From Acetobacter ghanensis (lineage in GTDB: Bacteria; Pseudomonadota; Alphaproteobacteria; Acetobacterales; Acetobacteraceae), in contig NZ_LN609303.1 in NCBI RefSeq assembly GCF_001499675.1, positions 97,208-161,207 of the forward strand: 64,000 nt of DNA, given 5' to 3'. Both the position numbers and the translations under genes were made by a program. Positions 36,269 to 45,698 of the stretch are shown here, one piece after another. A model generated the notes under the pieces. It was given only the letters and a program-made list of their open reading frames with translations. It did not search any database and was not told where the DNA came from. The stretch's first letter is position 1, and each line of letters starts with the position of its first letter.

Positions 36269-36742
36269 TCAAGCTCCCGGATAAGAAAACACGACAACAC
36301 CGTCTGCCGGGCGGATGCCTGCGACAGTGCAGTGTGTGCCTGCGGTGGCGGTTGTCGAATGCCATGGCAGAACGTCCGCCGTCGGGATCCATGCGTAACG
36401 GCCCTGTCCGCGAATAATCCGCGTCCACTCGCCCGATGTGGTCGTCGTTACGGCCAGCTGGGGCAACGCGACACCGATTTTTTTCGCATGTTTGCTCGGC
36501 CCGGCATAGAGGGTTTCGAACTCAGTCCGGGGCGACATGCAGGTGGCGGGATCCTTCAGGGGTACGGGCGGCGCTTCGGGAGCTGCTGCCACAGGCGCGC
36601 CCCAGTCGCGTGAACCGATTTCGGCCTGCCGTTGGGCTGAAAGCCGATCCAGTTCGGCAGGCGACATCGTCTGGGCCTGTGCGGCCGACACAAGCAGGCC
36701 GGTGGAAAGCAGGACAACAGCCAGTTTCGGCATAATCGACAC
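36269..36742 (-). CDS. Secreted SH3-like domain protein (paralogue 2)
   Basis: 157 residues, a close paralogue of 33403-33876: signal peptide LAVVLLSTGLLVSAAQAQ, then SPAELDRLSAQRQAEIGSRDWG, SH3b-like core (LYAGPSKHAKKIGVALPQLAV; GEWTRIIRGQGRYAWIPTADVLPW) and the same ending FSYPGA. It has no transglycosylase behind it; VapBC lies downstream instead. Duplication of this protein within one transfer region suggests two partners or two stages of pilus-channel assembly. Confidence 0.75.
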   Translation of the reverse strand: MSIMPKLAVVLLSTGLLVSAAQAQTMSPAELDRLSAQRQAEIGSRDWGAPVAAAPEAPPVPLKDPATCMSPRTEFETLYAGPSKHAKKIGVALPQLAVTTTTSGEWTRIIRGQGRYAWIPTADVLPWHSTTATAGTHCTVAGIRPADGVVVFSYPGA

Positions 36743-36990
36743 GAGAAAACCCCTCTAAGTGGTTGAACTCGCCGATTAGCATACCGCTTGTCTGGAAAGA
36801 AGATTCCAATGCGCAAATCAGACTACTCGTCCGGGGCATGATGTGGGAAAGTCTGAGCCGCACGGCGGGTTAGATGCTCTGCCAGCAGATCGGCTAGCGT
36901 AGTTTGCAATAGGGGCTGTCGCGCTTCGGGCGTTTGGTCCGGTCGTTCAGCAATTTTGGACACACCAGGATCCACGGTTTCACCACACAT

Positions 36991-37047
36991 AAAAAAACTC
37001 CATACTGGCCAGGACAGGCGATTGCCTCTTTCCCGATCAGTATGGAG
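36991..37047 (-). terminator. Rho-independent terminator of the transfer operon
   Basis: Stem CTCCATACTG (36998-37007) / CAGTATGGAG (37038-37047) followed on the minus strand by seven T. It lies 19 bp beyond the stop of the lipoprotein gene at 37066 and ends the 43854-37066 operon. Confidence 0.8.
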
Positions 37048-37065
37048 CTTTCAGTTGTGACGCGG

Positions 37066-37356
37066 TCAGAAAGTCCCGGCGCGTCCTGTTGCCTGTGATA
37101 CTGCCCATTTGGCGTGCTCATAATCCGGGCGGTCGGCCTGATCGACCGGGTCTGTCGGGCGGATGATCGTGCCATCGCGGGACGCGACTGAGGGCGACCA
37201 GTGTGCCGGCGATGAGCCGTAAGACGCATAAGGGTCGTATTGTGCCTGACGCACCGGCGGTGGCTTGAGCGGCCTGTCATTCGCCGAGCGTAGATTGCCG
37301 TGCGCACACCCGGAAAGCGCCAGCATGCAGCCGAGTAGCGGAAGAGGCAGCCTCAT
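37066..37356 (-). CDS. Small outer-membrane lipoprotein of the transfer operon
   Basis: 96 residues. Lipoprotein signal MRLPLPLLGCMLALSGCAHG with lipobox LSGC; the mature part is Pro/Tyr/Asp-rich and unstructured-looking. By position it may serve the secretion core like DotD or VirB7-type lipoproteins, but no sequence match is claimed. Overlaps the upstream coiled-coil gene by 4 bases and is followed by the operon terminator. Confidence 0.7.
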   Translation of the reverse strand: MRLPLPLLGCMLALSGCAHGNLRSANDRPLKPPPVRQAQYDPYASYGSSPAHWSPSVASRDGTIIRPTDPVDQADRPDYEHAKWAVSQATGRAGTF

Positions 37357-37802
37357 GCCTGCTGCGCATTCAGTTCTGCCTCAAGAGCGGTGATGAGCGC
37401 AATAGCGTTAGCCGGCTGAACTTTGACAGTGTTTACGCACTCGACCAGCTTATTACATTTTCTCACCAGTTTGTTGTACTTCTCGACACGCTCATTGAAT
37501 TCATCATCCCGCAATTTTTTCTCAACCCGCAGGGCCTCCTGCGCCTGAACGAGCTGCTGACGCAGATCGGCGGTGACCTGCTCTTCTTTTTTCCAGCCTT
37601 CTAGGCAGCTAACACCCCAAGCTTTCCAGTCAGCCACTTCTTTCTGGAGCTTGAAAGCCGTAACCTGCCAGTGGTTGGCGACCTGCACCTGCTGGGCCAA
37701 AGATGACACCGTGCGGTTCTGCTGCTCCAGATCGCTGGCAACCCGCCGGAGTGATCCGCGAATACCGCCTAACGCACCAGCTGTTACAAAATCACTGCAC
37801 AT
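37353..37802 (-). CDS. Coiled-coil protein of the transfer operon
   Basis: 149 residues, mostly heptad-like: VASDLEQQNRTVSSLAQQVQ, VTADLRQQLVQAQEALRVEKKL, VEKYNKLVRKCNKLVE. It contains several cysteines and no signal peptide. Not recognised. It sits 11 bp after dotA and overlaps the lipoprotein gene, so it is firmly in the operon. Confidence 0.65.
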   Translation of the reverse strand: MCSDFVTAGALGGIRGSLRRVASDLEQQNRTVSSLAQQVQVANHWQVTAFKLQKEVADWKAWGVSCLEGWKKEEQVTADLRQQLVQAQEALRVEKKLRDDEFNERVEKYNKLVRKCNKLVECVNTVKVQPANAIALITALEAELNAQQA

Positions 37803-37813
37803 GGGTCACGCCC

Positions 37814-40108
37814 TCAAACATCGGTCTGTGTAATGGGCCGCACCTGAGCGGCCGTTGTCGTATCCATTGCAGGAACTGTACCACCAGAACCACCACTGCC
37901 ACCACTTTTTTTTGCCTCGTCTTTCAATCCTTCGAGATATTGTGTGGCAACCTGACGACCAGTATCTGCTCCCTGCTCGACCGGCCGGCTGGAGGATTTT
38001 TCGAATTCTTCCGCATCCACACGGCTGGCCGCACCAAATCCGACCATGGAGGCCATGTGATGGGGCAATGTGGTGATCAGGCGGAAGGACAATGTCGCAG
38101 TCGTCATCTCCATGGCGGAATACATGATGATCATGGCGATAAGGCCGACCCAGTTATCGGTGAGATAGCCATGATCCAGCGTAAAGGTCGAGGCGACCAG
38201 AAAGCTTTTCATCAGCAGCCAGGAAAACGCAGAAAATATTGTATAGCTGAACACCATACCGATCACCATCATCGCCGGCCGGAAGAGAATGGTGAAAAGA
38301 ATCTCGTAACCCCGCACCCCTTTGCCGTGTATGCCATCTCCCGCGAACGTCATATGGGCAAGGAACCATAACGGCGCATAAGCGACGGCCTCGACTACCA
38401 GCAGAAACCATCCCGTAACGCCGGCAATCCAGTACAGATAGGGCATCATCGGCAGGACATAGGCCAATGTGACCCCTGCCGAGAGCAGAAAAAGGCAGGC
38501 CGTAAAAATTACCGGGAGCAGGCGGGTAATCGTTCCGCTCAAAAAGGTCGCCGCAGCAGCAGTAGCCGTGGCGCCCCATTGTCCCGTGAAGAAGGACGCA
38601 ACGCCAGCACTAATATCGAGAGACAGACTGCCTGCGGCCACAGACAACGCAATGGCACTCAGGGCCAGATGGATGAGCAGATGCCCCATGCCAATCATGG
38701 CTCCAAGGGGATCAACCCAATCCGTGCCAGAGCTGCCCATCACCAGATGGTTCATGATGAGTTCAAGCGTGCCTGGTCCGAAGTTCAGGTAAGTCAGCAC
38801 CTTTGTCCAGATCGCAGTGCTATCTGAAGAGACACGGGCATTGGCATATAGCCGAGGTGATGTGCTGTTTGGAGCTGGTTCGTCGGCTGTCTGAAGTGTC
38901 GCATCCATCTTGCCGAGATAACTGGATACACTCTGGAAGAACGGCATCAGGTCTTGGCCTAGATACGGGCCTGTGCCAGCCCATGATGGCGCCACGACAG
39001 CGGGCGTGATCGAGGACACTGAAATGACTTCTGCGTTCAGACGAGAAATTTCGAGATAATAGGCCCCAAGTCCCGTCCATCCGAGGGAACGGAGTTCTGC
39101 GGTCGCTGAATTGTCGCTCGCTGTTGACCCGGCGGAATTTCTAACAGCCGAGACCACGCTGGAGGCGATGCCTGTCAACTGCCCGTTGAGGTAGTTCGAC
39201 TGCGCGACGAAGATCGTGTCGAGCGTTCCCAGTGTTGCGACATCACGTGTTTTCCAGAGTGAGGTTATGGTGTTCTGCAAACTGGAACGGATATTTGTCG
39301 CCAGCGTTTTTAAGGACTGGATTTGCTGGCTGCTGACACTGCTGAAATCAATGCTCTGGTATTCGGTCGTGGTCGCAGTTTTTACAGGCGTGCTGATGGA
39401 AACCAACCCGCAGGTCGGCATGGCCGTGCCGTTACCATTGGCCATATTGTAAGAGAGGGACACCGTGCCATTGCCATCGTCAGTGATAGTGGGCTCAGGA
39501 ACAAGAACGGGGTTGTTGGAAGCCGTGTTGATCAGGGCCCGACAGATCTCGCTTTCCATGACACCAAGCACGACCTGACGCGAGCCCGGGATCATGGGCG
39601 TTGCCAGAGGGAGTGCCTGTGGTCCCACGGCGTTCATCACCACTTTTTCTTCGATTGTGGCCATACCGATAGAAGCCTTGGCAAAATTCACAATCAGGTT
39701 TTGACCGAGCGAAAATCCGTTGAGGACTGGCAGCATCATAATGACGCTGCCGACCGCACGCACTGGCACCCAGCCGCCAAAACTGGCGGAGAACACCTTC
39801 CCGGTTTCAGCCGTTTTCTGAATCTGCGCCAGGATGGAATACATGATCCAGAAGCACGCCATAATTGAGACAAAGGTGGTAAACCATTGCAGCAGGGTGC
39901 CGGTGGCCGTATCCGCGGTGCCGTCCATCGGGAACAGGCTATCGAGAACTCGCGAAGACCAGTCATCACCAGCGACAAGGTCGGCCCAGCTTACATTCTC
40001 GAACCCGTTCGTGGCGTGGGCTGGCCCTGCGTGAAGCAGAACCAACCCTCCAAGTAAGGCTGCCACCAGTGGCGGCGAAAGCCGCGCCATTTTGGACACA
40101 CCGCGCAT
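37814..40108 (-). CDS. dotA: DotA/TraY-family protein of an I-type (IVB) conjugation system
   Basis: About 764 residues. Signal peptide (PPLVAALLGGLVLLHAGPAHA), then widely spaced hydrophobic segments (TFVSIMACFWIMYSIL; LLIHLALSAIALSVAAGSL; LLPVIFTACLFLLSAG; YLYWIAGVTGWFLLVVEAV; RPAMMVIGMVFSYTIFS) and the FGGWVPVRAVGSVIMMLPVLNG region characteristic of DotA/TraY. It ends with a Gly/Ser/Thr-rich tail. An inner-membrane or secreted channel component essential for IVB transfer. ATG at 40108 or 40090; the latter gives the cleaner signal peptide. Confidence 0.85.
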   Translation of the reverse strand: MRGVSKMARLSPPLVAALLGGLVLLHAGPAHATNGFENVSWADLVAGDDWSSRVLDSLFPMDGTADTATGTLLQWFTTFVSIMACFWIMYSILAQIQKTAETGKVFSASFGGWVPVRAVGSVIMMLPVLNGFSLGQNLIVNFAKASIGMATIEEKVVMNAVGPQALPLATPMIPGSRQVVLGVMESEICRALINTASNNPVLVPEPTITDDGNGTVSLSYNMANGNGTAMPTCGLVSISTPVKTATTTEYQSIDFSSVSSQQIQSLKTLATNIRSSLQNTITSLWKTRDVATLGTLDTIFVAQSNYLNGQLTGIASSVVSAVRNSAGSTASDNSATAELRSLGWTGLGAYYLEISRLNAEVISVSSITPAVVAPSWAGTGPYLGQDLMPFFQSVSSYLGKMDATLQTADEPAPNSTSPRLYANARVSSDSTAIWTKVLTYLNFGPGTLELIMNHLVMGSSGTDWVDPLGAMIGMGHLLIHLALSAIALSVAAGSLSLDISAGVASFFTGQWGATATAAAATFLSGTITRLLPVIFTACLFLLSAGVTLAYVLPMMPYLYWIAGVTGWFLLVVEAVAYAPLWFLAHMTFAGDGIHGKGVRGYEILFTILFRPAMMVIGMVFSYTIFSAFSWLLMKSFLVASTFTLDHGYLTDNWVGLIAMIIMYSAMEMTTATLSFRLITTLPHHMASMVGFGAASRVDAEEFEKSSSRPVEQGADTGRQVATQYLEGLKDEAKKSGGSGGSGGTVPAMDTTTAAQVRPITQTDV

Positions 40109-40111
40109 GGC

Positions 40112-41947
40112 TCAGGCTCCCATGGACGGGCTGTTATCGCGCCCCTGCTCACGTCCCTGGGTGAGAGCCAAAAAACGCGCCTTCACCTTCTCCATGATGC
40201 GTTCGAGTGCGCCCCCGATGTTCTTGATCAGACTCTCGCCGGGATTGCGACCGGGCACGTCCTCCATCTCCATGGCTTTCTGGCCGGCCCTCTCTTCGAC
40301 CTCGACAACGGACTGGGCGTTGGTCGCACCGCGTTCAGCGGCCTCACTCTGCAGAGAGCCAAGGTTGAGACGCATATTCTGCAGTGTGTGGCCCAGGTTA
40401 CTGTAAGCCTTGCCTACCCGTTCATCGGACAGGCGAAGCTTCTCGAACTCCTGCCACAGGCCATGATGCTTGCCGCCCTCACCCATGCTGGCAATCAGCG
40501 CAGCAGGTTTAACGCCTTCCTGTCTGGCTGTTTCTTCCATTTTTTTAAAAAAGGGCGCAGCGGTCTGCTTGAGATCCTGATAGTTCGTGTCGGCTGTACG
40601 GATGTCACTGTCTACCGTTGCGACCAGACTATCGATCCGGCGCTGGTCAGATGCGAGGGCCTGATTTGCTAACCACGATTTGGCAATATTGGCCACCTTG
40701 GACACAGCATGCCCTGCCAGACTACCTACAGGAGCCTGTGCCGGTTGGGCTTGCGTGGGTTGCGCTTGAGCCGTGGTCTGAGCCTGATCTACAGAGGTGG
40801 CTTTAGCCCCTAATTGCTCGAGTTCCATCTCTTTATTCTGGGTCTGACTTTGGGTGCCTTGTTGCTCCTTTTGCCCGTTGGTCTGCTTCGCCTGCTTCTG
40901 CTGAGTCCCTTGCCGCTGCTCAGGGGGATTAGCTTGGGCTTGTTTATTAAGTTCGGCATCGCGCCGCCGAGCTTCGTCTTCTTGCTCTTTCGTCACTCCG
41001 GGTTGAACGGTCTGTTCACCAGCAGTCCGGCCGGAATCCTGTACGGTTTGCGCCTTCGGTTCTCCTCCCGACGCTTCTACTGCTTCGCCAGCACGGGACA
41101 CTGAGTTACCGTTTTCGTCACCAAACGGAATATTCATGGAAGCATGGCCGTGTGAGGGATCATCCTGGTCCACGTCTGGCTCGCTGGCAGGTCGCACGGT
41201 CTCACCCACCTCCTGTCGCGGATCAACTGTCGCCTCATGAGACGCCGCCTGCGTGGTGCTTTCGGCGACAACGCTCGCCGCAACCGCAGACACCGGCTCC
41301 ACAACGCCGGGCTCGGACTGAGCGACAGCTGGGCCTGTCTGTGCAACATTTTCTGAAACAACTTCAGGGACTGCAACGGACGCTTCTGGCGCTACGACCG
41401 GCGCAGGCTGAGGAGCCGGAGCGGGTTGCGCAACAGGGACCGGCTGCGGTGCGGGTGCGACACCAGCCAGTGCGGCTCTGGCCTCAAGGGCGTTTACCCC
41501 GGCCGTAATCAGAAAAGAGGTCTGCTGTTCCGCCGGCAAGGAGCCCAGCTCCACGCTGGCGTTACGAATATCCGCGACAAGCTGGCGGTCATTCATGGAA
41601 GCAGTCTGCTGAAGCATGGAAGCCATCTGCGGATTGCTCATGCCGGGATACTGACCCGCCATTGAGGTCAGTCCTGCCTGCAGAAGCGGGGACACCTGCA
41701 CCCCCTGCCCCGTGCCACTGAATTTCGGCCAGTCCTGCATCAGCCAGGCGACATGAGTGGCGAATTTCGGGTCGTTCTCCAATGAAGGATCGTTTTCGAG
41801 CTGCTCCTGCAACTCTTTCAGCCGGTCCGCCAGCCCACGCTGGTCTTCAGGCACGGACTGCTGCTGTTGCGCCATCGCCTGCAGCACGCCACTCATGGTT
41901 GAGGAAGGGGTCGCTGTGGGCTGCACGGCCGAGAGTGTTTCGGACAT
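40112..41947 (-). CDS. Large low-complexity transfer-operon protein
   Basis: 611 residues, no signal peptide. N-terminal helical region (residues 1-160), a Pro/Ala/Val-rich stretch (APAPQPVPVAQPAPAPQPAP), and a Gln/Glu-rich region (TQQKQAKQTNGQKEQQGTQS). Then comes a coiled C-terminal domain (IDSLVATVDSDIRTADTNYQDLKQ ... SLIKNIGGALERIMEKVKARFL). Not recognised. The length and composition fit a cytoplasmic scaffold; I assign no activity. It lies between the secreted 390-residue protein and dotA, with 16-bp and 3-bp gaps. Confidence 0.6.
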   Translation of the reverse strand: MSETLSAVQPTATPSSTMSGVLQAMAQQQQSVPEDQRGLADRLKELQEQLENDPSLENDPKFATHVAWLMQDWPKFSGTGQGVQVSPLLQAGLTSMAGQYPGMSNPQMASMLQQTASMNDRQLVADIRNASVELGSLPAEQQTSFLITAGVNALEARAALAGVAPAPQPVPVAQPAPAPQPAPVVAPEASVAVPEVVSENVAQTGPAVAQSEPGVVEPVSAVAASVVAESTTQAASHEATVDPRQEVGETVRPASEPDVDQDDPSHGHASMNIPFGDENGNSVSRAGEAVEASGGEPKAQTVQDSGRTAGEQTVQPGVTKEQEDEARRRDAELNKQAQANPPEQRQGTQQKQAKQTNGQKEQQGTQSQTQNKEMELEQLGAKATSVDQAQTTAQAQPTQAQPAQAPVGSLAGHAVSKVANIAKSWLANQALASDQRRIDSLVATVDSDIRTADTNYQDLKQTAAPFFKKMEETARQEGVKPAALIASMGEGGKHHGLWQEFEKLRLSDERVGKAYSNLGHTLQNMRLNLGSLQSEAAERGATNAQSVVEVEERAGQKAMEMEDVPGRNPGESLIKNIGGALERIMEKVKARFLALTQGREQGRDNSPSMGA

Positions 41948-41963
41948 GGTGTTTCCTTATGTC

Positions 41964-43136
41964 TTAGGGAGAAGGAACCGGCAGAGTGCCGGCTGAATGA
42001 CGGCTGAGTGCTTCGTCAGCCGCGATCGCAAGGCGTTTGGCCTCCGCCACTGCGGTCATTTCATGGAGTTTGTAAGTGTTCCACAGGAGCCAGTTACGCT
42101 GGGCATCCAGAAGGGCAATCTGGATCAGAACGGACTTTACGGATGACATTGCCTGCAAATCGGCCTGCCAGTCCGTGCCGGAATACTTCCTGTTGATTTC
42201 AAGCTCTGTTGCCTGCCACGATGATCCTTTGTCGGACACTGCGAGGCCCTCACGCTGAGCTTCTGCTTTCTGGGCGGCCGTCAGAGTGATGGTCTCAGCG
42301 CGTTGACTGAGGACATGGTCAACAATCATGTGCGCCAGATGCATCGCCGCGTTATAGGAGCGACGAAAGGGCATAAGCTGCTGTCCCTGTGTGGAGGTGA
42401 TGGCGCTACCGCGCTGCGCCGCCGGGGCGACCGGTTCGATCAGGGTGACGGCATAGGCATTTGCCCGATCAATAGCGTCCTGACCGGTATAAACAGAGGG
42501 CGTAAACATGCTGGTCGCCGCCTCATCCGCCCCTTTCATCGTGGTGTCGGCAAGTTTGCACAGCCCTGCGTCAGCTTCCGCATCATCGCAGTATTTGCCA
42601 AAATGGGCATTGTTGTTGGCTTGCGCCCCCTGCCCGCCGCCAGCCCACGACGGCGTACCTTTTTCCGCACGTGTGCGCGCTCCCTTGGCGACGTCGAGCG
42701 CTAACGCGACATCACTGGATTGACGGGCTGCGACAATCTGAGCCTGTCCTCCTTCGAGGTTCAAACAGTCCTGACGATTTACCGCATGCAGATCCTGAAT
42801 TTCCGCATGGCGAACTTCCTTGGCAAGTTGCGCCTGCACCATATTGTTGGCGTCAGCGATTTGCTGCTGGGCGCCAATTTGGCCCTTCAGGTAGTTGGTG
42901 ATCTGGTTGAACCCCATCCCCAGCTTGTCGTTGAGCAGCCCCAGTGATCCGTTAAGAACTTTCTGAGCGGTTGATGTGACTGTGGTAATGGCACTTTGAG
43001 CGGCGCTGATCGCACCCACGATAGGGGCAATATCAAACCCGAAAGCCTGCGCCGGGCGGGGCATGGCCATCTGGCCCAGAAACAAACCACCCGCGAGGAT
43101 CAAAACCAGCCCTAATCGGGAAGACGGTCGTGACAT
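41964..43136 (-). CDS. Secreted transfer-operon protein, unknown family
   Basis: 390 residues with signal peptide LILAGGLFLGQMAMPRPAQA. The mature protein is helical, with Gln-rich coiled parts (QQQIADANNMVQAQLAKEVRHAEIQDL), two cysteine pairs (RQDCLNLEG; KYCDDAEADAGLCKL) and a long C-terminal helix (LEINRKYSGTDWQADLQAM). Possibly a periplasmic pilus or channel component stabilised by disulfides, which would make it a client of the DsbC-like protein at 34006. No known homologue was recognised. Confidence 0.65.
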   Translation of the reverse strand: MSRPSSRLGLVLILAGGLFLGQMAMPRPAQAFGFDIAPIVGAISAAQSAITTVTSTAQKVLNGSLGLLNDKLGMGFNQITNYLKGQIGAQQQIADANNMVQAQLAKEVRHAEIQDLHAVNRQDCLNLEGGQAQIVAARQSSDVALALDVAKGARTRAEKGTPSWAGGGQGAQANNNAHFGKYCDDAEADAGLCKLADTTMKGADEAATSMFTPSVYTGQDAIDRANAYAVTLIEPVAPAAQRGSAITSTQGQQLMPFRRSYNAAMHLAHMIVDHVLSQRAETITLTAAQKAEAQREGLAVSDKGSSWQATELEINRKYSGTDWQADLQAMSSVKSVLIQIALLDAQRNWLLWNTYKLHEMTAVAEAKRLAIAADEALSRHSAGTLPVPSP

Positions 43137-43138
43137 GC

Positions 43139-43693
43139 TCAGTCACCCCCCGAAAGGCCGAAAGCCTTGGCTGCATCGCCCAGCTTGTAGCCGTCAGGCA
43201 ACTGCATGGAGCCGTCCACATCCCAATGGTTCGTGCCTGATCCATTGGTTCCACTGTTGATCAGCGTGTCGCCTCCACCACCGAAGTTCACGGTTGGACA
43301 GACGGTTCCAGAACCAAGGCCAAGGTCAAAGTTTGTATCCGGCCCAGTGAGGGTCAGACCACATTCGGCAGAACCTTCCATACTGCTCCAGGCGGAGCTT
43401 ACCTGACTGCAGATTTTCCCCATCGCGCTTTGAGCGATGGATGCCACATTGAGACCACTGCTCAGTGTGTCCAGTCCAACACCGTTAAAGAAGTTGTCGA
43501 GACACGTAAATTTCGTCACTGATTCCGGCATCTGGATCAAAGCGTCATCAGCCTTCATCTGGGCTGCGGCACCTGTTGCCGCAGCCTGAACCAGCGCCTG
43601 ACAGCCTTCAGACGCGGCTGAGGCAATGCCAGCCGAGACAACCAGCCATCCCGAAGCACCAAGGACCAGTCGCGATACAGGCCCCCATTTCAT
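43139..43693 (-). CDS. Secreted cysteine-containing transfer-operon protein
   Basis: 184 residues with signal peptide LVLGASGWLVVSAGIASA. The mature part has cysteines at CQALVQ, FTCLDNFF, KICSQV, AECGLTL and TVCPTV, and a Gly-rich C-terminal half (NFGGGGDTLINSGTNGSG). An odd number of Cys suggests disulfide partners. Not recognised. Its ATG overlaps the stop of the preceding 54-residue gene, and it lies 2 bp from the next. Confidence 0.65.
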   Translation of the reverse strand: MKWGPVSRLVLGASGWLVVSAGIASAASEGCQALVQAAATGAAAQMKADDALIQMPESVTKFTCLDNFFNGVGLDTLSSGLNVASIAQSAMGKICSQVSSAWSSMEGSAECGLTLTGPDTNFDLGLGSGTVCPTVNFGGGGDTLINSGTNGSGTNHWDVDGSMQLPDGYKLGDAAKAFGLSGGD

Positions 43694-43854
43694 GATGTCG
43701 TCTCCTTTTTCTGTGCCTGCTCAGGAGACGAAACTGCAATGGGAGCTGCATCACCCGGGAAGGTGATGGCGTCGAGAATACGCTGGGCATACCCAGAGGT
43801 AAGCCACTCGGGCGTGGGGGAAGCCTTTTTGGCTACGGATTGAGTATCGGGCAT
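43690..43854 (-). CDS. 54-residue first gene of the transfer operon
   Basis: ATG at 43854 behind AAGGACAGACC, reading MPDTQSVAKKASPTPEWLTS, then GYAQRILDAITFPGDA, to a TGA at 43690 that overlaps the next start (ATGA). Translational coupling and a good ribosome site support a real gene. No signal peptide or membrane helix. Function unknown. Confidence 0.6.
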   Translation of the reverse strand: MPDTQSVAKKASPTPEWLTSGYAQRILDAITFPGDAAPIAVSSPEQAQKKETTS

Positions 43855-43980
43855 GGTCTGTCCTTGTGAGGTTTCACAAAGTCAGTATGCGCTCGGCCGT
43901 TGTGACGGCGGACGTGTGCTCAGGAAGGGCTACAACATGCCGTCACTCTTGTGATATAGTGAACAAGAGGAGACCGGATC

Positions 43981-44271
43981 ATGCGCCCATCAGAAGTGCT
44001 TGCACTGCATCGTGACGCCATTGTGAAGCTAACGGCACGCTGGAATCTTACAAACCCTCGGGTGTTCGGCTCTGCTCTGAAACACCATGACAATGATCAG
44101 AGTGATCTGGATATTCTTGTCGATGCACCAAATGGTGCAACATTGTTGGCGCTAGGTGGCCTACAGAACGATCTCGAAGAACTCCTTGGAGTGCGTGTTG
44201 ATTTACTGACGCCTACCGAATTGCCATTGGGATTTCGTGATAAAGTTCTGGCTGAAGCCCGCCCTGTATGA
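43981..44271 (+). CDS. mntA: MntA-type nucleotidyltransferase antitoxin
   Basis: 96 residues with the exact minimal nucleotidyltransferase motif G-S-x10-D-x-D (GSALKHHDNDQSDLD). MntA AMPylates a tyrosine of its partner HepT to neutralise it (type VII toxin-antitoxin). A strong ribosome site GAGGAG precedes it, and it overlaps hepT by four bases. Confidence 0.9.
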   Translation: MRPSEVLALHRDAIVKLTARWNLTNPRVFGSALKHHDNDQSDLDILVDAPNGATLLALGGLQNDLEELLGVRVDLLTPTELPLGFRDKVLAEARPV

Positions 44272-44630
44272 GAGGCGCCTTCCGTTTTCAGGACTATTTG
44301 ATTCACATGCGCGACGCACAGGCTGATGCGGTCAGCTTCATAGGTACCATGTCGCGTGAGGAATTTCTTCAGGATCGGCGAACCCAACAGGCTGTTGTGA
44401 TGAGTCTGATCATTATAGGCGAAGCGGCGTCAAAAATTATCAATGCATGGCCGGAGATCAAGCATACCTACCCAGACATTCCATGGGGCGCGATGCGCGG
44501 CATGCGCAATCGTATCGCGCACGGTTACTTTGCTGTTGATTATGGCATGGTGTGGGACACGGTGAGGGACGCTCTTCCTGCCTTGGGACAGCAACTGGAT
44601 TTATTACTGAAAGAAATTCAGAGGCCTTAA
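44268..44630 (+). CDS. hepT: HepT-type HEPN RNase toxin
   Basis: 120 residues, all helical. It contains the HEPN motif R-x4-H-x-Y as RNRIAHGY (in GAMRGMRNRIAHGYFAVDY). The His is catalytic and the Tyr is the AMPylation site. With mntA it forms a complete plasmid-stabilisation module. The ~200 bp that follow up to the IS21 end contain no gene. Confidence 0.9.
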   Translation: MRGAFRFQDYLIHMRDAQADAVSFIGTMSREEFLQDRRTQQAVVMSLIIIGEAASKIINAWPEIKHTYPDIPWGAMRGMRNRIAHGYFAVDYGMVWDTVRDALPALGQQLDLLLKEIQRP

Positions 44631-44918
44631 TTCTGGAAGATATATTCTATTAACCACTCCACTGGCGGCAAAAAATAAGAGTGGTGATACGTGTAATTTT
44701 TGGACACGGATGGGCTGCACCAGCTATGCGCCAAGTACAAGACAGCCCCGCCAAAATGTGAACCGAGGCAGAAAACGGGAATATATCTACAGAATATAAA
44801 ACTCCGTTACGGCTTGCTGCCTGTTCAAAACATGTTGATTTTCACTGAGAACTGACCCGGGTTTTTCATCAGGAATTGACCCAGCCAGATGCTATTTCAG
44901 GCACAGTCGGGCGGGCGG

Positions 44919-45698
44919 TCAAGAAGAGGATCTGTCCTTTCTGTTTTTTGACGCGGCGGTGCTGGCGCGGAACCTGTAGCTGTCATTTCCTGTCTCGAGG
45001 ATATGACAGTGATGGGTCAGCCGATCGAGGAGCGCCGTTGTCATCTTCGGGTCACCAAAGACGTCTCCCCATTCACTGAAGCTCAGATTGGTTGTGATGA
45101 TGACACTGGTGCGCTCGTAGAGGCGGCTGAGCAGATGGAACAGCAGGGCGCCCCCAGACGCACTGAAGGGGAGATAACCGAGTTCATCAAGGATCACGAG
45201 ATCCAGGCGGAGCAGCCTGTCGGCAATCTGCCCGGCCCGGTTGGCGGTCTTTTCCTGTTCGAGCGCATTGACCAGGTCGACCGTTGACCAGAAGCGCGCC
45301 TTCTTGCGGTGATGGGTGATCGCCTGGATGGCCAGCGCGGTCGCCAGGTGGGTTTTCCCGGTTCCCGGACCGCCGATCAGCACGACATTTTCAGCACGCT
45401 CGATGAAGTCCCCGCTATGGAGCTGGCGGATCATGGGCTCGTTGACCTGCGTATCGGCAAAGGAGAACCCGGACAGGTCCTTGTAGGCGGGGAACCGGGC
45501 GGTCTTTGTCTGGTAGGCGATGGAGCGCACTTCGCGTTCGGCCAGTTCCGCCTTCAGGAGTTGTGAGAGGATGGGGATGGCCGCCTCGAAGGCAGGTGCC
45601 CCCTGCTCGATGAGGTCGGCCGTGGCCTGGGACATGCCATACATCCGCAATCCACGGAGCATGACCACAAGTGAAGCAGCCGCAGGATCATGACGCAT
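44919..45698 (-). CDS. istB: IS21 helper ATPase IstB
   Basis: 259 residues from the ATG at 45698 ([12 protein letters not shown]). AAA+ DnaC-like: Walker [12 protein letters not shown], Walker [13 protein letters not shown], sensor TTNLSFSEW. It assembles on target DNA and activates IstA. Overlaps the istA stop by about 10 bases. Confidence 0.94.
   Translation of the reverse strand: MRHDPAAASLVVMLRGLRMYGMSQATADLIEQGAPAFEAAIPILSQLLKAELAEREVRSIAYQTKTARFPAYKDLSGFSFADTQVNEPMIRQLHSGDFIERAENVVLIGGPGTGKTHLATALAIQAITHHRKKARFWSTVDLVNALEQEKTANRAGQIADRLLRLDLVILDELGYLPFSASGGALLFHLLSRLYERTSVIITTNLSFSEWGDVFGDPKMTTALLDRLTHHCHILETGNDSYRFRASTAASKNRKDRSSS

Noticed and set aside
36823..36990. 55-codon minus-strand frame after the transfer-operon terminator
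   Set aside because: Its ATG directly follows the terminator T-run with no ribosome site; kept only as part of the motif region.
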